This document shows, piece by piece, positions 50,924 to 61,740 of a DNA stretch of 64,000 nt. The position numbers were made by a program, and so were the translations under genes. Origin of the DNA: Cycas panzhihuaensis (taxonomy: Eukaryota > Cycadophyta); NCBI GenBank assembly GCA_023213395.1, contig CM041465.1:132377741-132441740 (forward strand). Direction: 5' to 3'. How positions within the stretch are numbered: the first letter of the stretch is position 1; each line of letters begins with the position of its first letter. A model generated the notes under the pieces. The model saw only the letters and a list, made by a program, of their open reading frames with translations. It had not been told where the DNA came from and did no database searches.

Positions 50924-52029
50924 AGCAGAATCATGCATAGAACAACCAGTGGAAGAGACAGACATTGAAGAAGGCACACAAAAACAAAAGAAGTTGCCTA
51001 GATGGTTCATCAAAACAATTGAGGAAGGAAAAGGCAACGTACTTGAATATAGAACTAGAAGTCAAAAGCCGAAGGCCCTGATAAGCAAAGTCGAACCTCA
51101 GACTTTCCAAGAAGCCAAAGATTAACATGTGTGGAAAACAGCTATGGACATTGAAATGGATTTAATTAAGAAGAATCAAACATGGGAATTGGTAGAATTG
51201 CCTGCCAACAAATCTATTGTCAACTACAAATGGGTCTATAAAGCCATAAGGAACCAATGGCAAAGTAGAAAAATACAAAGCAAGACTAGTGGCAAAGGGA
51301 TACACTCAAACAACTGGAGTAGACTTTGAGGAAACCTTTTCTCCTGTGGCCAAGATGAACATTGTAAGGACAGTAATTGCATTAGCTGCTGCACAGAATT
51401 GGAAAATCTCTCAGCTAGATGTAAAAAGTGCCTTCTTAAATGGAGAATTGGAAGAAGAAGTTTACATGAAACAGCCCGATGGATATGTCAAAGAAGGACA
51501 AGAGCATCTAGTATGCAAACTAAAAAAGGCATTATATGGATTAAAGCAAGCTCCTCGAGCCTGGTACGCAAAATTAGATCGGTACCTATGCAAGAATAGC
51601 TTGAAACGATGTGATTCAGACCCCAACTTGTACATGAGGAAAAAGGACAATAAAATCACAATAATTGTTGTTTATGTCGATGATATGCTTCTTACTAGGA
51701 ATGATGAAGAAGTCACTAAAGACATAAAAGAACAACTCAAGCAAGAATTTGAAATGACAAAAATAGATCAACAACAAGGTTATGTAACTTTGTCCCAGAA
51801 CAAATACATCAGAGATCTGTTGACCAGGTTTCAAATGGAAAACTGCAATTCCTATGCCACATCCATGGAAACAAATTGTGTATTAAGGGCAGATGATAGA
51901 GAGGAGGCAGCAGATATAACCTTATATAGGCAAATGATCGGGTGTCTGATCTATCTAACAGCTACCAGGCCTGACATATCTCATTCAGTGGGATTAGTAT
52001 CCAGATATATGCAAAATCCTAAGATATGA
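50913..52029 (+). pseudogene. copia reverse transcriptase of G
   Basis: Linker QKKLPRWFIKTIEEGKGN, YRTRSQKPKALISKVEPQTF, a stop at 51123, DLIKKNQTWELVELPANKS, a frameshift near 51245, then KGYTQTTGVDFEETFSPVAK, LDVKSAFLNGELEEEVYMKQ, GLKQAPRAWYAK and VVYVDDMLLTRNDE (YVDD at 51673-51684). After FEMT about a dozen codons are missing compared with F, then QQGYVTLSQNKYIRDL, LYRQMIGCLIYLTATRPD. A TGA at 52027 ends the frame. Confidence 0.9.
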
Positions 52030-52589
52030 CACTGGAAGGCTGCAAAAAGAATTTTAAGATACCTGAAGGGAACAACAAACCTAAAACTGGTATATCCCAA
52101 AGGAGGATCAGCTAAATTATTAGGCTTTTGTGACTCTGATTGGGCAGGAGACCAGGAACAGAGGAAATCAACTAGTGGATAATCGCTTTTCTAGGCTCTT
52201 CTATAATCTCATGGTGCAGTAAAAAACAAGCTACTATTGCATTATCTTCCACCAAAGCAGAATACAAAGCAGCTGTGATAACAACATGTGAAGCCATCTG
52301 GTTGAGGCAGCTCCTGACCGATCTAGAACAACAACATAATGAGGCAACTCCTCTAAAGTGTGACAATCAGAGCCCCATCAAGCTAACCAAAAACTCAGTT
52401 CTTCATGCAAGAACCAAGCACATAGAAGTCCATCATCATTTCATAAGGGAAAAAGTCAACAGCAGAGAAACTAATTTGAAATACTGTCCATCTTCTAAAC
52501 AAGTTGCAGATCTTCTGATAAAATCCCTTGGAAAAGAGAGACTTCAATATCTAAGAAACAAATTAGGCTTGTTAGAGATAAAACATTAA
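52030..52589 (+). pseudogene. copia RNase H of G
   Basis: HWKAAKRILRYLKGTTNLKL, LLGFCDSDWAGDQEQRKSTS, a frameshift near 52180, IISWCSKKQATIALSSTKAEYKAA, then open 52275-52589: CEAIWLRQLLTDLEQQHNEA, KCDNQSPIKLTKNSVLHART, HIEVHHHFIREKVNSRE, YCPSSKQVADLLIKSLGKE, LRNKLGLLEIKH. Ends eight bases before the LTR, within the polypurine tract. Confidence 0.9.
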
Positions 52590-52596
52590 GAGAGGG
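52584..52596 (+). promoter_or_regulatory. Polypurine tract of element G
   Basis: CATTAAGAGAGGG precedes the LTR start TGTTGAG directly. It is the same sequence as in F. Confidence 0.9.
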
Positions 52597-52837
52597 TGTT
52601 GAGATGTAATGTTTTATCTATGTTTGAAATATAATGTTTTATCTAGGTGTAAAAGGGGTAATGTTGAACACCCTTAAATGTAATTTAAGTCTAAAGTAAT
52701 GACACTTGGCTATCTGTCATGGATCGATTACATTTCAATTTGTAACGGTCATTTTTGAGGATGTATATTTAAAGGAGACTAGATCTCCATGGAATACAAG
52801 TCTATTCTTTGCTTCATCTCTGTTGAGATTGCTAACA
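52597..52837 (+). repeat. 3' LTR of element G
   Basis: 241 bp, TGTTGAGATG to TTGCTAACA. Near the start the phrase 'taatgttttatct' occurs twice, an extra 26 bp compared with the 5' LTR. The target duplication gggaa follows. Confidence 0.9.
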
Positions 52838-53290
52838 GGGAATGGGGACCTAATCAATAGAGAGCATTTGAGGCTTTAAAACAGGCTATAGCCTCCACCC
52901 CTATGCTTAGATTCCTGACTAGAATACGTTATTCCATGTACATGTAGATGCTTCACAATTCACAATATGTATTAACACAATTTGGAGAGAACAATGTGGA
53001 TTGTCCTATTTATTTTGCTAACAAAAAGTAGACAAAAGCAAAGTAAAACTATACAACTACAGCTAAGGAAGGTCTGGGGATGGTCTATGCATTATGAAAA
53101 TTTTGACACTATCTACTATCTAATCCTTTTATCTTTTACATGAACTGTCAAGTCCTAATGTACCTCACCAATAAACCATTATTGAAAGGGTGCATCAGTC
53201 GATGGTTAATGCTCTTCCAGGAATTTACTTTTAAAATTGTGGTGAAACTGGGGAAGGCACGCATTGCCCTTGACCAACTATCATGAATAG
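52838..53290 (+). pseudogene. RNase H of element H (continued)
   Basis: Resumes as WGPNQ, stop, RAFEALKQAIASTPMLRF, then FHVHVDASQFTI, TTAKEGLGMVYAL, FILYMNCQVLMYLTNKPLLKG, SRWLMLFQEFTFKIVVKLGKARIALDQLS. The DED pattern is partly lost (TTAKEGL keeps the Glu; FVDHQAL has become YMNCQVL). Stops and small deletions are present. Confidence 0.8.
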
Positions 53291-54630
53291 AAAATGGAGA
53301 GTTGGTTATCGGAGTAAAAGGTGATTTCCTAGACGTAGCATTATTCAGTGTGGAAGTTGTTCTTATAGAATGGTATGAAGGCATCCCAAAATTCTCAACA
53401 ACTAGTGAATTCCCACTACACATGGATAAAACACAAAGGCAAAATTTAGTTCGGAAAGCAAAAACCTATCAACTAATCCATGGGGAATTGTATTGCCTTG
53501 GGGTAGACGATGTGTTACATTGCTTCATTCGACCTTATGAGATCCACCAAGTTATTGCTCAAGCTCATGAGGGAATAGTGATAGACCACACGGGGTTAAA
53601 AAACACATGGAAGAAAGTTTTAACTATTGGTTTTTGGTGGCCTACACTTTTCAAAGATGTCCGATAATGGGTTAAGAAATGTGAACAATGTCAGAGAATA
53701 GGCAAGCCACGATGCCAAGATTTCAATCCACTCAACCCAGTGTTTACATTAGCACCATTTGAAAAATGGAGCTTGGATTTTGTGGATCCCATTAAGCCAA
53801 CAACATGTCGGTCCCAAGCAAGATATATTTTGGTGGCTACTGATTATGCAACTAAATGGGTAGAAGCACGATTGCTTTAAAAGGCAAATGCAACCAACAC
53901 AACAAGATTCATGTATGAAGTGATTATCACGAGATTTGATAACGCTCTTGAGTTAGTAAGTGATCAAGGGTCACTTTTCTTAAATGAAGTTATCACGGAA
54001 TTGACAACCATATTTATAATTAGCCATCAGAAATCAACTCCCTACTACACATGACCAAACGGGCAAGTAAAAAGCTCCAACAAAATCCTTGATAATTGCT
54101 TGAGAAAAAATTGTGATATTGGCAGATCCGATTGGGTAGAGAAATTACCTTTCATGTTGTGGGATTCTACACTACATATAAACGAGCAATAGGCCAAACT
54201 CCATTCAAATTGGTATATGGAAGTTGAATCCATTATTCTAGTTGAATTTTAGATTTTGAGTTTGAAGGTAGCATTCACATATCGACTAGATGATACCAAG
54301 TCACTTCATGAAAGGTTGTGGTAGTTGATACAATTAGAAGAAGACTGAAAAAAAAGCAGGATGGATACAAGAGATAGAGCAGACCGGGCAAAAGGTGTGC
54401 ATGACTGCCACCTAAAAATGCCTCAATTCAATGAAGGGGATCAAGTGTTGCTTTACGACAACAAGTTCCAAACTCATCCAAGGAAATTAAAGATAAGGTG
54501 ATTAGGTCCATATGAGGTGGACAAGATCTTTGAGAATGGTTCCATCCAGTTGAGGGAAATTGACAGATTGTAGTTGCTGACGTTGGTGAATGACAACAGA
54601 TTGAAACCTATCATCATTAGGGTGTTATTC
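53291..54630 (+). pseudogene. integrase of element H
   Basis: The open piece 53302-53667 carries the HHCC start (HQVIAQAHEGIVIDH) and IGFWWPTLFKDVR; then [14 protein letters not shown]. The core has LDFVDPIKP (Asp), LELVSDQGSLFLN (Asp) and NGQVKSSNKIL, where the catalytic Glu is Lys. The C-terminus keeps HDCHLKMPQFNEGDQVLLYDNKFQTHP and LGPYEVDKIFENGSIQLREID. At least six stops or frameshifts. Confidence 0.85.
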
Positions 54631-55375
54631 CAACAAGAATCGGTTGGATGTACCATAGTGTGTTGCTTGAAGTTGTGAACCATTGAGGTTGTCTTGGTGT
54701 TGAGGGTACGATTCTACCCTGGTATGTAAACACAAAATACAAAAAAAAAAAAAAAAAAAAAAGGAAAGAAAAAACAATCATAATTCAAAATATCATACAT
54801 CTAAAAAAAATCGTGAACAAAAGCATATGATAAATTATTATATATATAAGAAAAAAATGAAGAAAATGCTGAATGAAGATATATTAAAAAATATATATAT
54901 TAGTGGAAAAAAAATTAGGGAAAAAGAAGTGAAAAAATAAAATTTTTAGTCACTTTTCCCTTGAAATACACTTTGTGTTCCAAAATGGAAAAAGAATAGG
55001 AATGCACAAGTTAGAAGACTACATAGTGAACTTTTGCACTATGTATTCCTACTCGCATCTCGACGGAGGAACGTACATGAAAATACGTGGAATTTAAAGT
55101 GAATAATGCCTCATTTTTACCATCCAAAGAAAGAGAAACCCTAAGAAGCCAAAATAGAGCTTCAGAGAGAAATTTTGACGAGATTGAATGCCGAAACAGG
55201 TGTGCATCCTAGACAGTAAATGCATAGAATGCTTACAATAGTGCATAACAATAAGGTGTCCTACTAAAGGGACAAATCTAGGTTTGGGCCTTCTAGGACT
55301 AATTTCTTGCATTTCACGTTGTACTTGTTGGATTTAATTTGCTATTTTTTCCACTAGTTCGACCACAAGGTTAGG
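54631..55375 (+). other. Spacer between integrase and extra ORF in H
   Basis: Begins with text similar to B and C after integrase (atcggttggatgtacc against atcagttggttgtacc), then a run of about 24 A (54740-54763) and AT-rich DNA with atatatat. The 68-bp TACGTAC repeats of B and C are not recognisable here. No gene seen. Confidence 0.55.
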
Positions 55376-55439
55376 ATGAAGACTGCAGTTATTTAAGAGA
55401 CATATCTGCCAAAACTAAAGCCTGAATTAGAGGGAATGT
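55376..55439 (+). pseudogene. Start of the extra ORF in H, cut by C
   Basis: MKTAVI, a stop, then ETYLPKLKPELEGM, which matches MMRTVGCQEAYVPKLKQDLQALP at the start of the extra ORF in B. The insertion of C at 55440 removes the rest from the window. Its survival in a diverged copy shows the ORF is an old part of this family. Confidence 0.7.
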
Positions 55440-56258
55440 TGTTGGAGTCAAAAGTGATCCAATGGCTATGTGAAGACCAGAGGTAGGTCAGATAACCCGA
55501 GTTGTGCAGGTACGGACCGTACGGAGGTACGCACGAGGCAAAACGGCAGAAAAACAAGCATTCTGGGTACGTATGACAAAGCGCACTGAACGGGTACGCA
55601 TGACAGGAACGTACCAGCGGCGGAACGGAACCAAGCGGCCGGGCACGCACGACCTGTGGGACCAAAGTGAAGACCGTGGAGGTGCTGCACGACGACGCAT
55701 TTTACGCACGGACCCAAAGGATTAATTAATTAAGGCCAAACAAAGTGATTAAGTGAAGAGGCACGATGATCGAAGGGGTACGGTTATGACAGATCATAAC
55801 CCTTCAAATTAAAAGGTACCAGCATGAGTACTTAAAGAGGTACGCATGATTCACCTGGTTAGGGTGAGAGCCGGATATCACGGTTACACAAGGGTGCAGA
55901 AGACAGTACGCATGACAGCTATTTGGAGTATCACTGTATGATAAGTACCATCTGGGTACGCATTGTAACAGAAAAGATCAGATGTCACCGGAATGCTCAG
56001 GAATGCATTCCAGCTTCTGTGTAAATGAACTATTGAATTAATAAAAGGAAGGGTTACGTGGAAATTGATGTATGCTTGATGTTGTGATGATGATTTGCTG
56101 AAGTATGTATTGATTGCATCACCGTGTACCATTCCGTGAATTATATATGGAATGTATGTGAATGACCATGTTGACAGTATCCTGAAACTAGACTATAGCA
56201 CTGTGTAACCTTGACAAGTGCATTGATTCCACAAGGGCGTGGAATCTCTAAGTCAACA
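55440..56258 (+). repeat. 5' LTR of element C
   Basis: 819 bp, TGTTGGAGTC to AAGTCAACA. Compared with B it has a different 30-bp piece before its end (56221-56250, cattgattccacaagggcgt) and another rearranged stretch around 55880-55910. The TATA-like site is at 56142. Confidence 0.9.
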
Positions 56259-56259
56259 T

Positions 56260-56272
56260 TGGTTCCGTTGCC
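56260..56272 (+). promoter_or_regulatory. Primer binding site of element C
   Basis: TGGTTCCGTTGCC, identical to B and one base after the LTR. Probable tRNA-Asp type, see B. Confidence 0.55.
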
Positions 56273-56393
56273 TATGTCCGTTGAGGAGGGACAGGGCTTA
56301 GGGGTTTCAAAGGAAAAGAATGTGTAAAGGGCAGAGGACCGCCGTCGTGATGGCGGGTTGTAACTAAGCCACCGGCAGCCAGGGGACCTTCCA

Positions 56394-58080
56394 ATGCCAC
56401 CTAAGAGGCCTTCAAGGTCAGAAGAGCCCCAGAAGGATACTTCACCCAAGGAAAAGGAAACCAGCAGACAAAGGGCATTAAGATGGTCAAGGGAAGCAAA
56501 ACTCAGAAGGGCGAGGAGGTTGAGTTCGCAGAACAACGAGACTAAGGGACAGTCCGTTGAAGGATCTGAGGCAAGTGGAGCCCAGACACCTCAGGAAGAG
56601 GAAACCCATGGCGAACGCATGGTATTGACACCAGCCCCTATCAGAGATGATTTGTTTAGCCCGAGATCAAGGGAAGCCAAAAGTGGATGAAAACATAAAG
56701 AAATCCTAACAGAGGGAAGTATACGGTGGAGGACAGCCCAAGGACCTAGGTGACAATGATAAGAAGGCGGAGGAAGGTCCCTCAAGATATTGGGAAAACA
56801 AGCTAACGAGACAATTTTTGAAGATTTGATGTAAAGGGATCGGATCAATCTTACATTACGGTAACACCATTGACTATACAAGTTCCAGGTGTAGTGGAAC
56901 CTATACACATAAAAACTCCATTTAAGAATCTGCTTGAAAAGATAGTACATGTCGTTACTCCCAAAGGCATCCCCAAAGGAGGGAGGAAGGGAAAGATCAC
57001 CATCAGGTGGGGGACAGTTGCAATCTCCCAAAATGGACGATTATAGAGACTTTGGGAAACTAATCTTTAATGATACTTCGGACGTAGCAAAGCACGTGTA
57101 TCTATTTCAGAACCTCATTGATGTCAAAAAGATTACAGATGAAGATGAAATCGAAGCACGCTCACCAGACATTGAGAGGAGTACCCTTGGCTTGGTATAA
57201 GGAAACAAACAAGAATGAGCCATGGGTAAAGATTAAGAAAGCGTTTGAGGAAAGATTTCAAAAGTTTCGCAGTAATGAAGCCGTCGAAATCGCACTGCGA
57301 GAGATCAGGCAGAGGCCGGGGGAATCCGTCCTAACTTACATTAGCCGAATGAAGATTATTGCAGCGAGCATGATCAATGAAACGATAACGGATCATAATA
57401 TGAAGAATTACTTCGTAAGAGGGCTGAATGAGAAGTTGCGAGCTATGATGCATGCTCATCCGCTAAAGTCATTCAAGAATGCTCAGGAGCTGGCATTAGA
57501 TTTTGAGATGGAAATGGACGCCCAAGCAGGACAAGATCCCTTGCTGTTAAGATTACAAGATGAGATTAGAGAATTGAAGGTAACCAAGACAACCGCCCTT
57601 CTCCCGTAGGGGTAGCAGAAGAGGAATCAGAATTGGAAGCACTAAGAAAAGAGGTAGCAAGATTGAAAATCAGAAATAACCGGGAAGAAGAAGAGATGCC
57701 CAAGAAGAAAGAGCACACTGGAAGGGTAACCAAGTGGTGCCACATCTGTGAAGAAAACTCACATACCACCCGGGAATGTGATTTGAATTTGAAAAAGCAG
57801 GTGACGCACCAATGGAGACGTGGTGCCACATCTGTGAGGTTGGCACACATACAACCAAGGATTGCTTCTACAATCCTGTGGGAAAAGCATTCTGTGAGGT
57901 CGAGGTCGGGAAGAGGCAACCCACCCTAATGTGTATACAACGAGGGGCGCACTGTAACCCTCGAGGAAGAAACAATGATGGGGAGATGCCTCATCTGCTC
58001 ACGCTCGCAATCGAAGTCCGAATGCCCAATGAAGCAAGAATACGAATGTAAGCCATTCAGATAAAGAATCGTGGCCCAAG
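56394..58080 (+). pseudogene. gag of element C, frameshifted
   Basis: Same ATG as in B. Open to 56690, then several indels; the capsid domain is readable across 56949-57609 (FGKLIFNDTSDVAKHVYLFQ, LRGVPLAWYKE, KAFEERFQKF). Both zinc knuckles are recognisable (CHICEENSHTTREC near 57740; CHICEVGTHTTKDC near 57824) in two frames, and the third Cys motif near 57990 is damaged. The protein was evidently the same as gag of B before the breaks. Confidence 0.85.
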
Positions 58081-58149
58081 CGACCACAAAATGTAGGATT
58101 GTAAGGGTAAAGCTAAAGCGACTAACCTAATGACAATCGTGCGTAAACT

Positions 58150-59167
58150 AAGAATGTGAAATTACGTAACAAACAGAAGAGAAATTGGATGAAGGATATC
58201 CAAACCCCCAATGTAAATGGACCCAGTACAAACAAGCGAAACAAGTGTTAGATGGTTTAGTCCGGAAGAGAATATACTACCAATGGGTAAACCGGAAACA
58301 AAATACGCTTATGTTCGAAAAATAAACAAAAGAGCCGTAAAAACTACCTAAGAACTTATAACAAAACCCCAAATGGTGCAAATGGAAGAATTGTTTAAAG
58401 GATTACCGAAGATATTCCTAATGTTGCAATTGATGGAAAATCTAGTGAAACAGCTTGCGCTTAACTATTCCTCCGTCTCAAGTTATTGATTGGATCAAAG
58501 GAGGAGTGTTACGTAAAGGAATTACCAAGAGTTTAAAACAAATTATACCATCATTCGACATGGATCCAATGGTAACCATGTCGCCTTGGGAGAAACATTC
58601 CCATGAGTAATTGTGGATGGAGGCGCAAAGAAGAACGTGTTACCACCGCAACATGGCGAAATTGGGAAGCCCGAAGTTGGAAGCAACGACTTATTCGCTG
58701 AAGTTGGCTAATGAGCTATTGGTACGACCTATGGGCAGATTGGCCAATATCAAAGTAGACGTGACAGGGATAGTGGTAAGAATTGACTTCACAATTGTGG
58801 AAACAGAGAAGGAGCCACACCCTACCCGACATTACTAGGAAGGCCCTGGTTATACAAAACACAATGCCTTCAGAATTGGGAAAAGGTAACCTTCACTCTA
58901 TCGGACAACAACAACAAAGTGGTACTTCCAATGCTGGGAAGAAGTTCGATTGAAGTAATTCCAGATGAAGGATCCAGCACCACAGTAACAAGCACAACAT
59001 TTTCTTCCATTGGGGAAGAACATATTTTTCACATGGCAGAAGAACCCACCACATCAAAGCACCACCAGCGTGAAGAACCAACGGATTTCGAAGAAATATA
59101 CAACTCTTCGGATGACGAACACGGTATGAGGTTCGTGGATTATCGGCTTCGGATGCATATGAAGTAA
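58150..59167 (+). pseudogene. protease region of element C
   Basis: Homologous to the protease frame of B with many small deletions. The Asp box survives (VIVDGGA near 58605-58625) but the frame breaks right after it. Open pieces: 58611-58838 (LGSPKLEATTYSLKLANELL, VRPMGRLANIKV) and 58919-59167, ending MRFVDYRLRMHMK; here no stop follows RFVD, unlike B. Confidence 0.8.
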
Positions 59168-59190
59168 ACTCTTCTTCTCACGTATGTAAT

Positions 59191-60328
59191 TTGTTATCTA
59201 AATGTGTATCTGTAAACATTGATAATAATTTAAATTCTTTTGAATATATGCTGACTAATGATCATTTGGAAATTGATAATAACCTAGACCAACCTACCCT
59301 TAGCCTATCTAGTAATTTTCGTAGTTTTTTTGTAGTTAATAGTAACCCTGATATCCCATCTACTTCAGGCGTGGGTCCTGAGGTAGATTCCCTACCCCCC
59401 CCTTTATTACAACCTGAGGAAGGAAGTAATATCCCTTCCTCTTCTTCCTTAGAGGTACACCCACCCAACCATAAATCTCTTCCAACCATTGGCACCAAAA
59501 CTGGGAAAATGAAAGGAGGATTGCTGGTAAGTACTTCTAGCGAGTCTGGTCTAGGAACTAAAATCACTATTCGGGAAAAAACAAACTGTCAAATTTATAT
59601 TGGGGATTACGTTAAACCATTCTATGGGGAACAGTTATATGGGACTACCCATTTAACACACTGCGTTGAGTATTGGATAGATCAGGGAAATTGGGATAAA
59701 ACCCAATGGCAACAAGATTTAATCCTAACCCTGCGAGGGAAAGCTTGGTATTGGTACTTAGCTCACCAACATACCCTTAGGAATTGGCAAGATTTGCAAA
59801 CGATGTTTTGAATACGATTCGATCATCCAGACCAACTAACTATTCCAATATTCTACGTAGGTCATAACCCTAGAAAACACATACAGGTGTGTAAACAAAA
59901 TTGGAAATCTTTGAGTATACCTAAGCGGAATTGGTCTAACTACTTCTACCACACCTTGGGAGAGTAGCAAAAGACCTGGGTCCCGAAGGAGCAAAACCTA
60001 GATATAACTTGGGGAAACCTAAGGGAATCTTTTATAAAACCTTTAGGCATACTGGAAAACCAAGAAATAAACAAAATCTTGAAACACATCAATAATGAGC
60101 ATAAAACTAGAACAAAGATTTAATGTATCAGAAACAAGAGAACTGCATATAGTGAAGAAGAAGAAATTGTGAATTATCCCGCAGAGTTTACGTAATTCAC
60201 CGTTGGAGAAAGAAAAGTAGAAGATGCCCCAGGGCACAAAACCGAAAATGTAGAAGATGTGGGTATAACGAAGTTGAAAACTACAAAAATTAATGTTGGT
60301 AATTTAGAAAATCCTAAGCTTATTCGAA
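59191..60328 (+). pseudogene. Linker and capsid-like modules of element C
   Basis: 206 codons are open (59191-59811), joining the Ser/Pro linker to capsid-like block 1 (KPFYGEQLYGTTHLTHCVEY, LILTLRGKAWYWYLAH, LRNWQDLQTMF). This shows that linker and module form one protein. A TGA at 59809-59811 replaces the next Arg codon. Block 2 (from about 59840: PIFYVGHNPRKHIQVCKQ) is readable but frameshifted. Confidence 0.65.
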
Positions 60329-61200
60329 TTGGAAACTATTGGGATTCCCAACCAGAGTCAAGCTCAACAGTTATTCGAAGAATTCCGTGATGTGTTCGCA
60401 TGGTCATCTAAAGACCTGAAAGGTATTCCTCCGGAGATAGGAATGCATCATATTGATCTAGTGGAGGACGCTAAACCAGTAAAACAACGACCATACCGGA
60501 TGAATCCAAAATATAAAGAAAAAGTAAAGGCAGAACTTGATAAAATGTTGGAAGTGGGTTATATATATGAAATCGACTACAGTGACTGGGTGAGCCCTGT
60601 AGTAGTAGTCCCCAAGAAAAATGGAAAAATTCGTGTCTGTGTAGATTACAGACAGTTGAATAAAGTGACGAAAAAAGATCAATTTCCGTTACCTTTTACG
60701 GAAGATATCTTGGAAGCAGTTGGAGGAAATGAAATCTATTCATTCACAGACGGATTTAGTGGGTACAATCAAGTGCAGATTGCCCCGAAAGATCAAGCAA
60801 AGACAACATTCGTAACAGAATGGGGTACGTACGCCTATAAGGTAATGCCATTCGGTCTTACGAATGCACCAACAACATTTTAGCGAATTGTGATTAATAC
60901 TTTTCGAAAATTTATTGGAGAAAAAGTTGCTGTATTCTTAGACGATTGGACATTGTATGGGTTAATGAAAAATCATATGGAAAACTTAAGAGAAATGTTG
61001 CAAACCTGTCGGGAAAATAAACTGTCTCAATCCAGAAAAGTGTACATTTCTGGTACCCTTTGGAAACCTCTTGGGGCATATAGTCAGCAAAGAAGGATTG
61101 CTGACAGATCCAAAGAAAAGTGTTCCGCCATTTTACACTTTCCCAAGACCGAGCACGAGGAAACAACTAAAAGGTTTTCTAGGTTTGATGTAATATTATA
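60329..61200 (+). pseudogene. reverse transcriptase of element C
   Basis: Open 60329-60883: LFEEFRDVFAW, KAELDKMLEVGYIYEIDYSD, VVVPKKNGKIRVCVDYRQLN, FTDGFSGYNQ, MPFGLTNAPTTF, then a TAG (60881-60883) where CAG is expected. The next piece has VAVFLDDWTLYG and MLQTCRENK, with a frameshift near 61022. Catalytic residues are intact. Confidence 0.9.
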
Positions 61201-61740
61201 GAAAATTCATCGAGGATATGCATATATATCCGCACCTCCGGAAGAGTTGCTCAAAAAGAATATTGAATGGATATGGATGACGATCAAAGAACGAGCATTC
61301 AAACATTAAACAAAGCCATTGTAGCAATACTATACGCGATTTCAGATTGGAAGAAAACTTTTCACGTACATGTGGATGCGTCGTAATACGCTATTGGATG
61401 TGTATTGGCACAATCCAGTGATGATAAAACGGATCATCCAATCTACTTTGCCAATGGAAACTTACGAGTGAGCGTAATTATTATACGACGACTGAAAGGG
61501 AAGCACTCAACATGGTTTATGCATTACAAAAGTTTTGACATTATCTGTTATCCAATCCATTCCTGTTTTTCGTCGACCACCAAGCCTTGATGTATCTAGT
61601 GAATAAACCCATTATGCGAGGAAGGATCAGCAGATGGTTAATGTTGTTTCAAGAATTCTCATTCAAAATCATTGTGAAACTCGGCAAAGCACACATTATT
61701 CCAGATCAACTGTCGAGAATAAAAAACAGAGAGAAAGCCA
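61201..61740 (+). pseudogene. RNase H of element C
   Basis: FHVHVDAS then a TAA at 61384-61386 (CAATAC in B), YAIGCVLAQSSDDKTDHPIYFA, frameshifts, then MMYLVNKPIMRGRISRWLML, FKIIVKLGKAHIIPDQLSRI from 61587 onward. The Arg of PIMRGRI is CGA here and TGA in B. Confidence 0.85.

Larger units (their letters stand above)
47628..52837 (+). mobile_element. Element G: Ty1/copia inserted in RNase H of H
   Basis: A 5.2-kb copia with LTRs of 215 and 241 bp, primer site, gag, protease, integrase, reverse transcriptase, RNase H and polypurine tract. A perfect 5-bp duplication, gggaa, flanks it (47623-47627 and 52838-52842), and the H frame continues across (DWE then WGPNQ). It is the youngest-looking insertion here, yet its coding frames are broken in several places. 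Confidence 0.95.
45739..55439 (+). mobile_element. Element H: internally deleted relative of B, split by G and cut by C
   Basis: Three segments belong to it: gag start to RNase H (45739-47627), RNase H to the extra ORF start (52838-55439), with G between them. Gene order and protein motifs match B but are clearly diverged. It lacks its 5' LTR, most of gag, the protease and the capsid-like modules. Its extra ORF is interrupted by C at 55440. Many stops. Confidence 0.85.
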
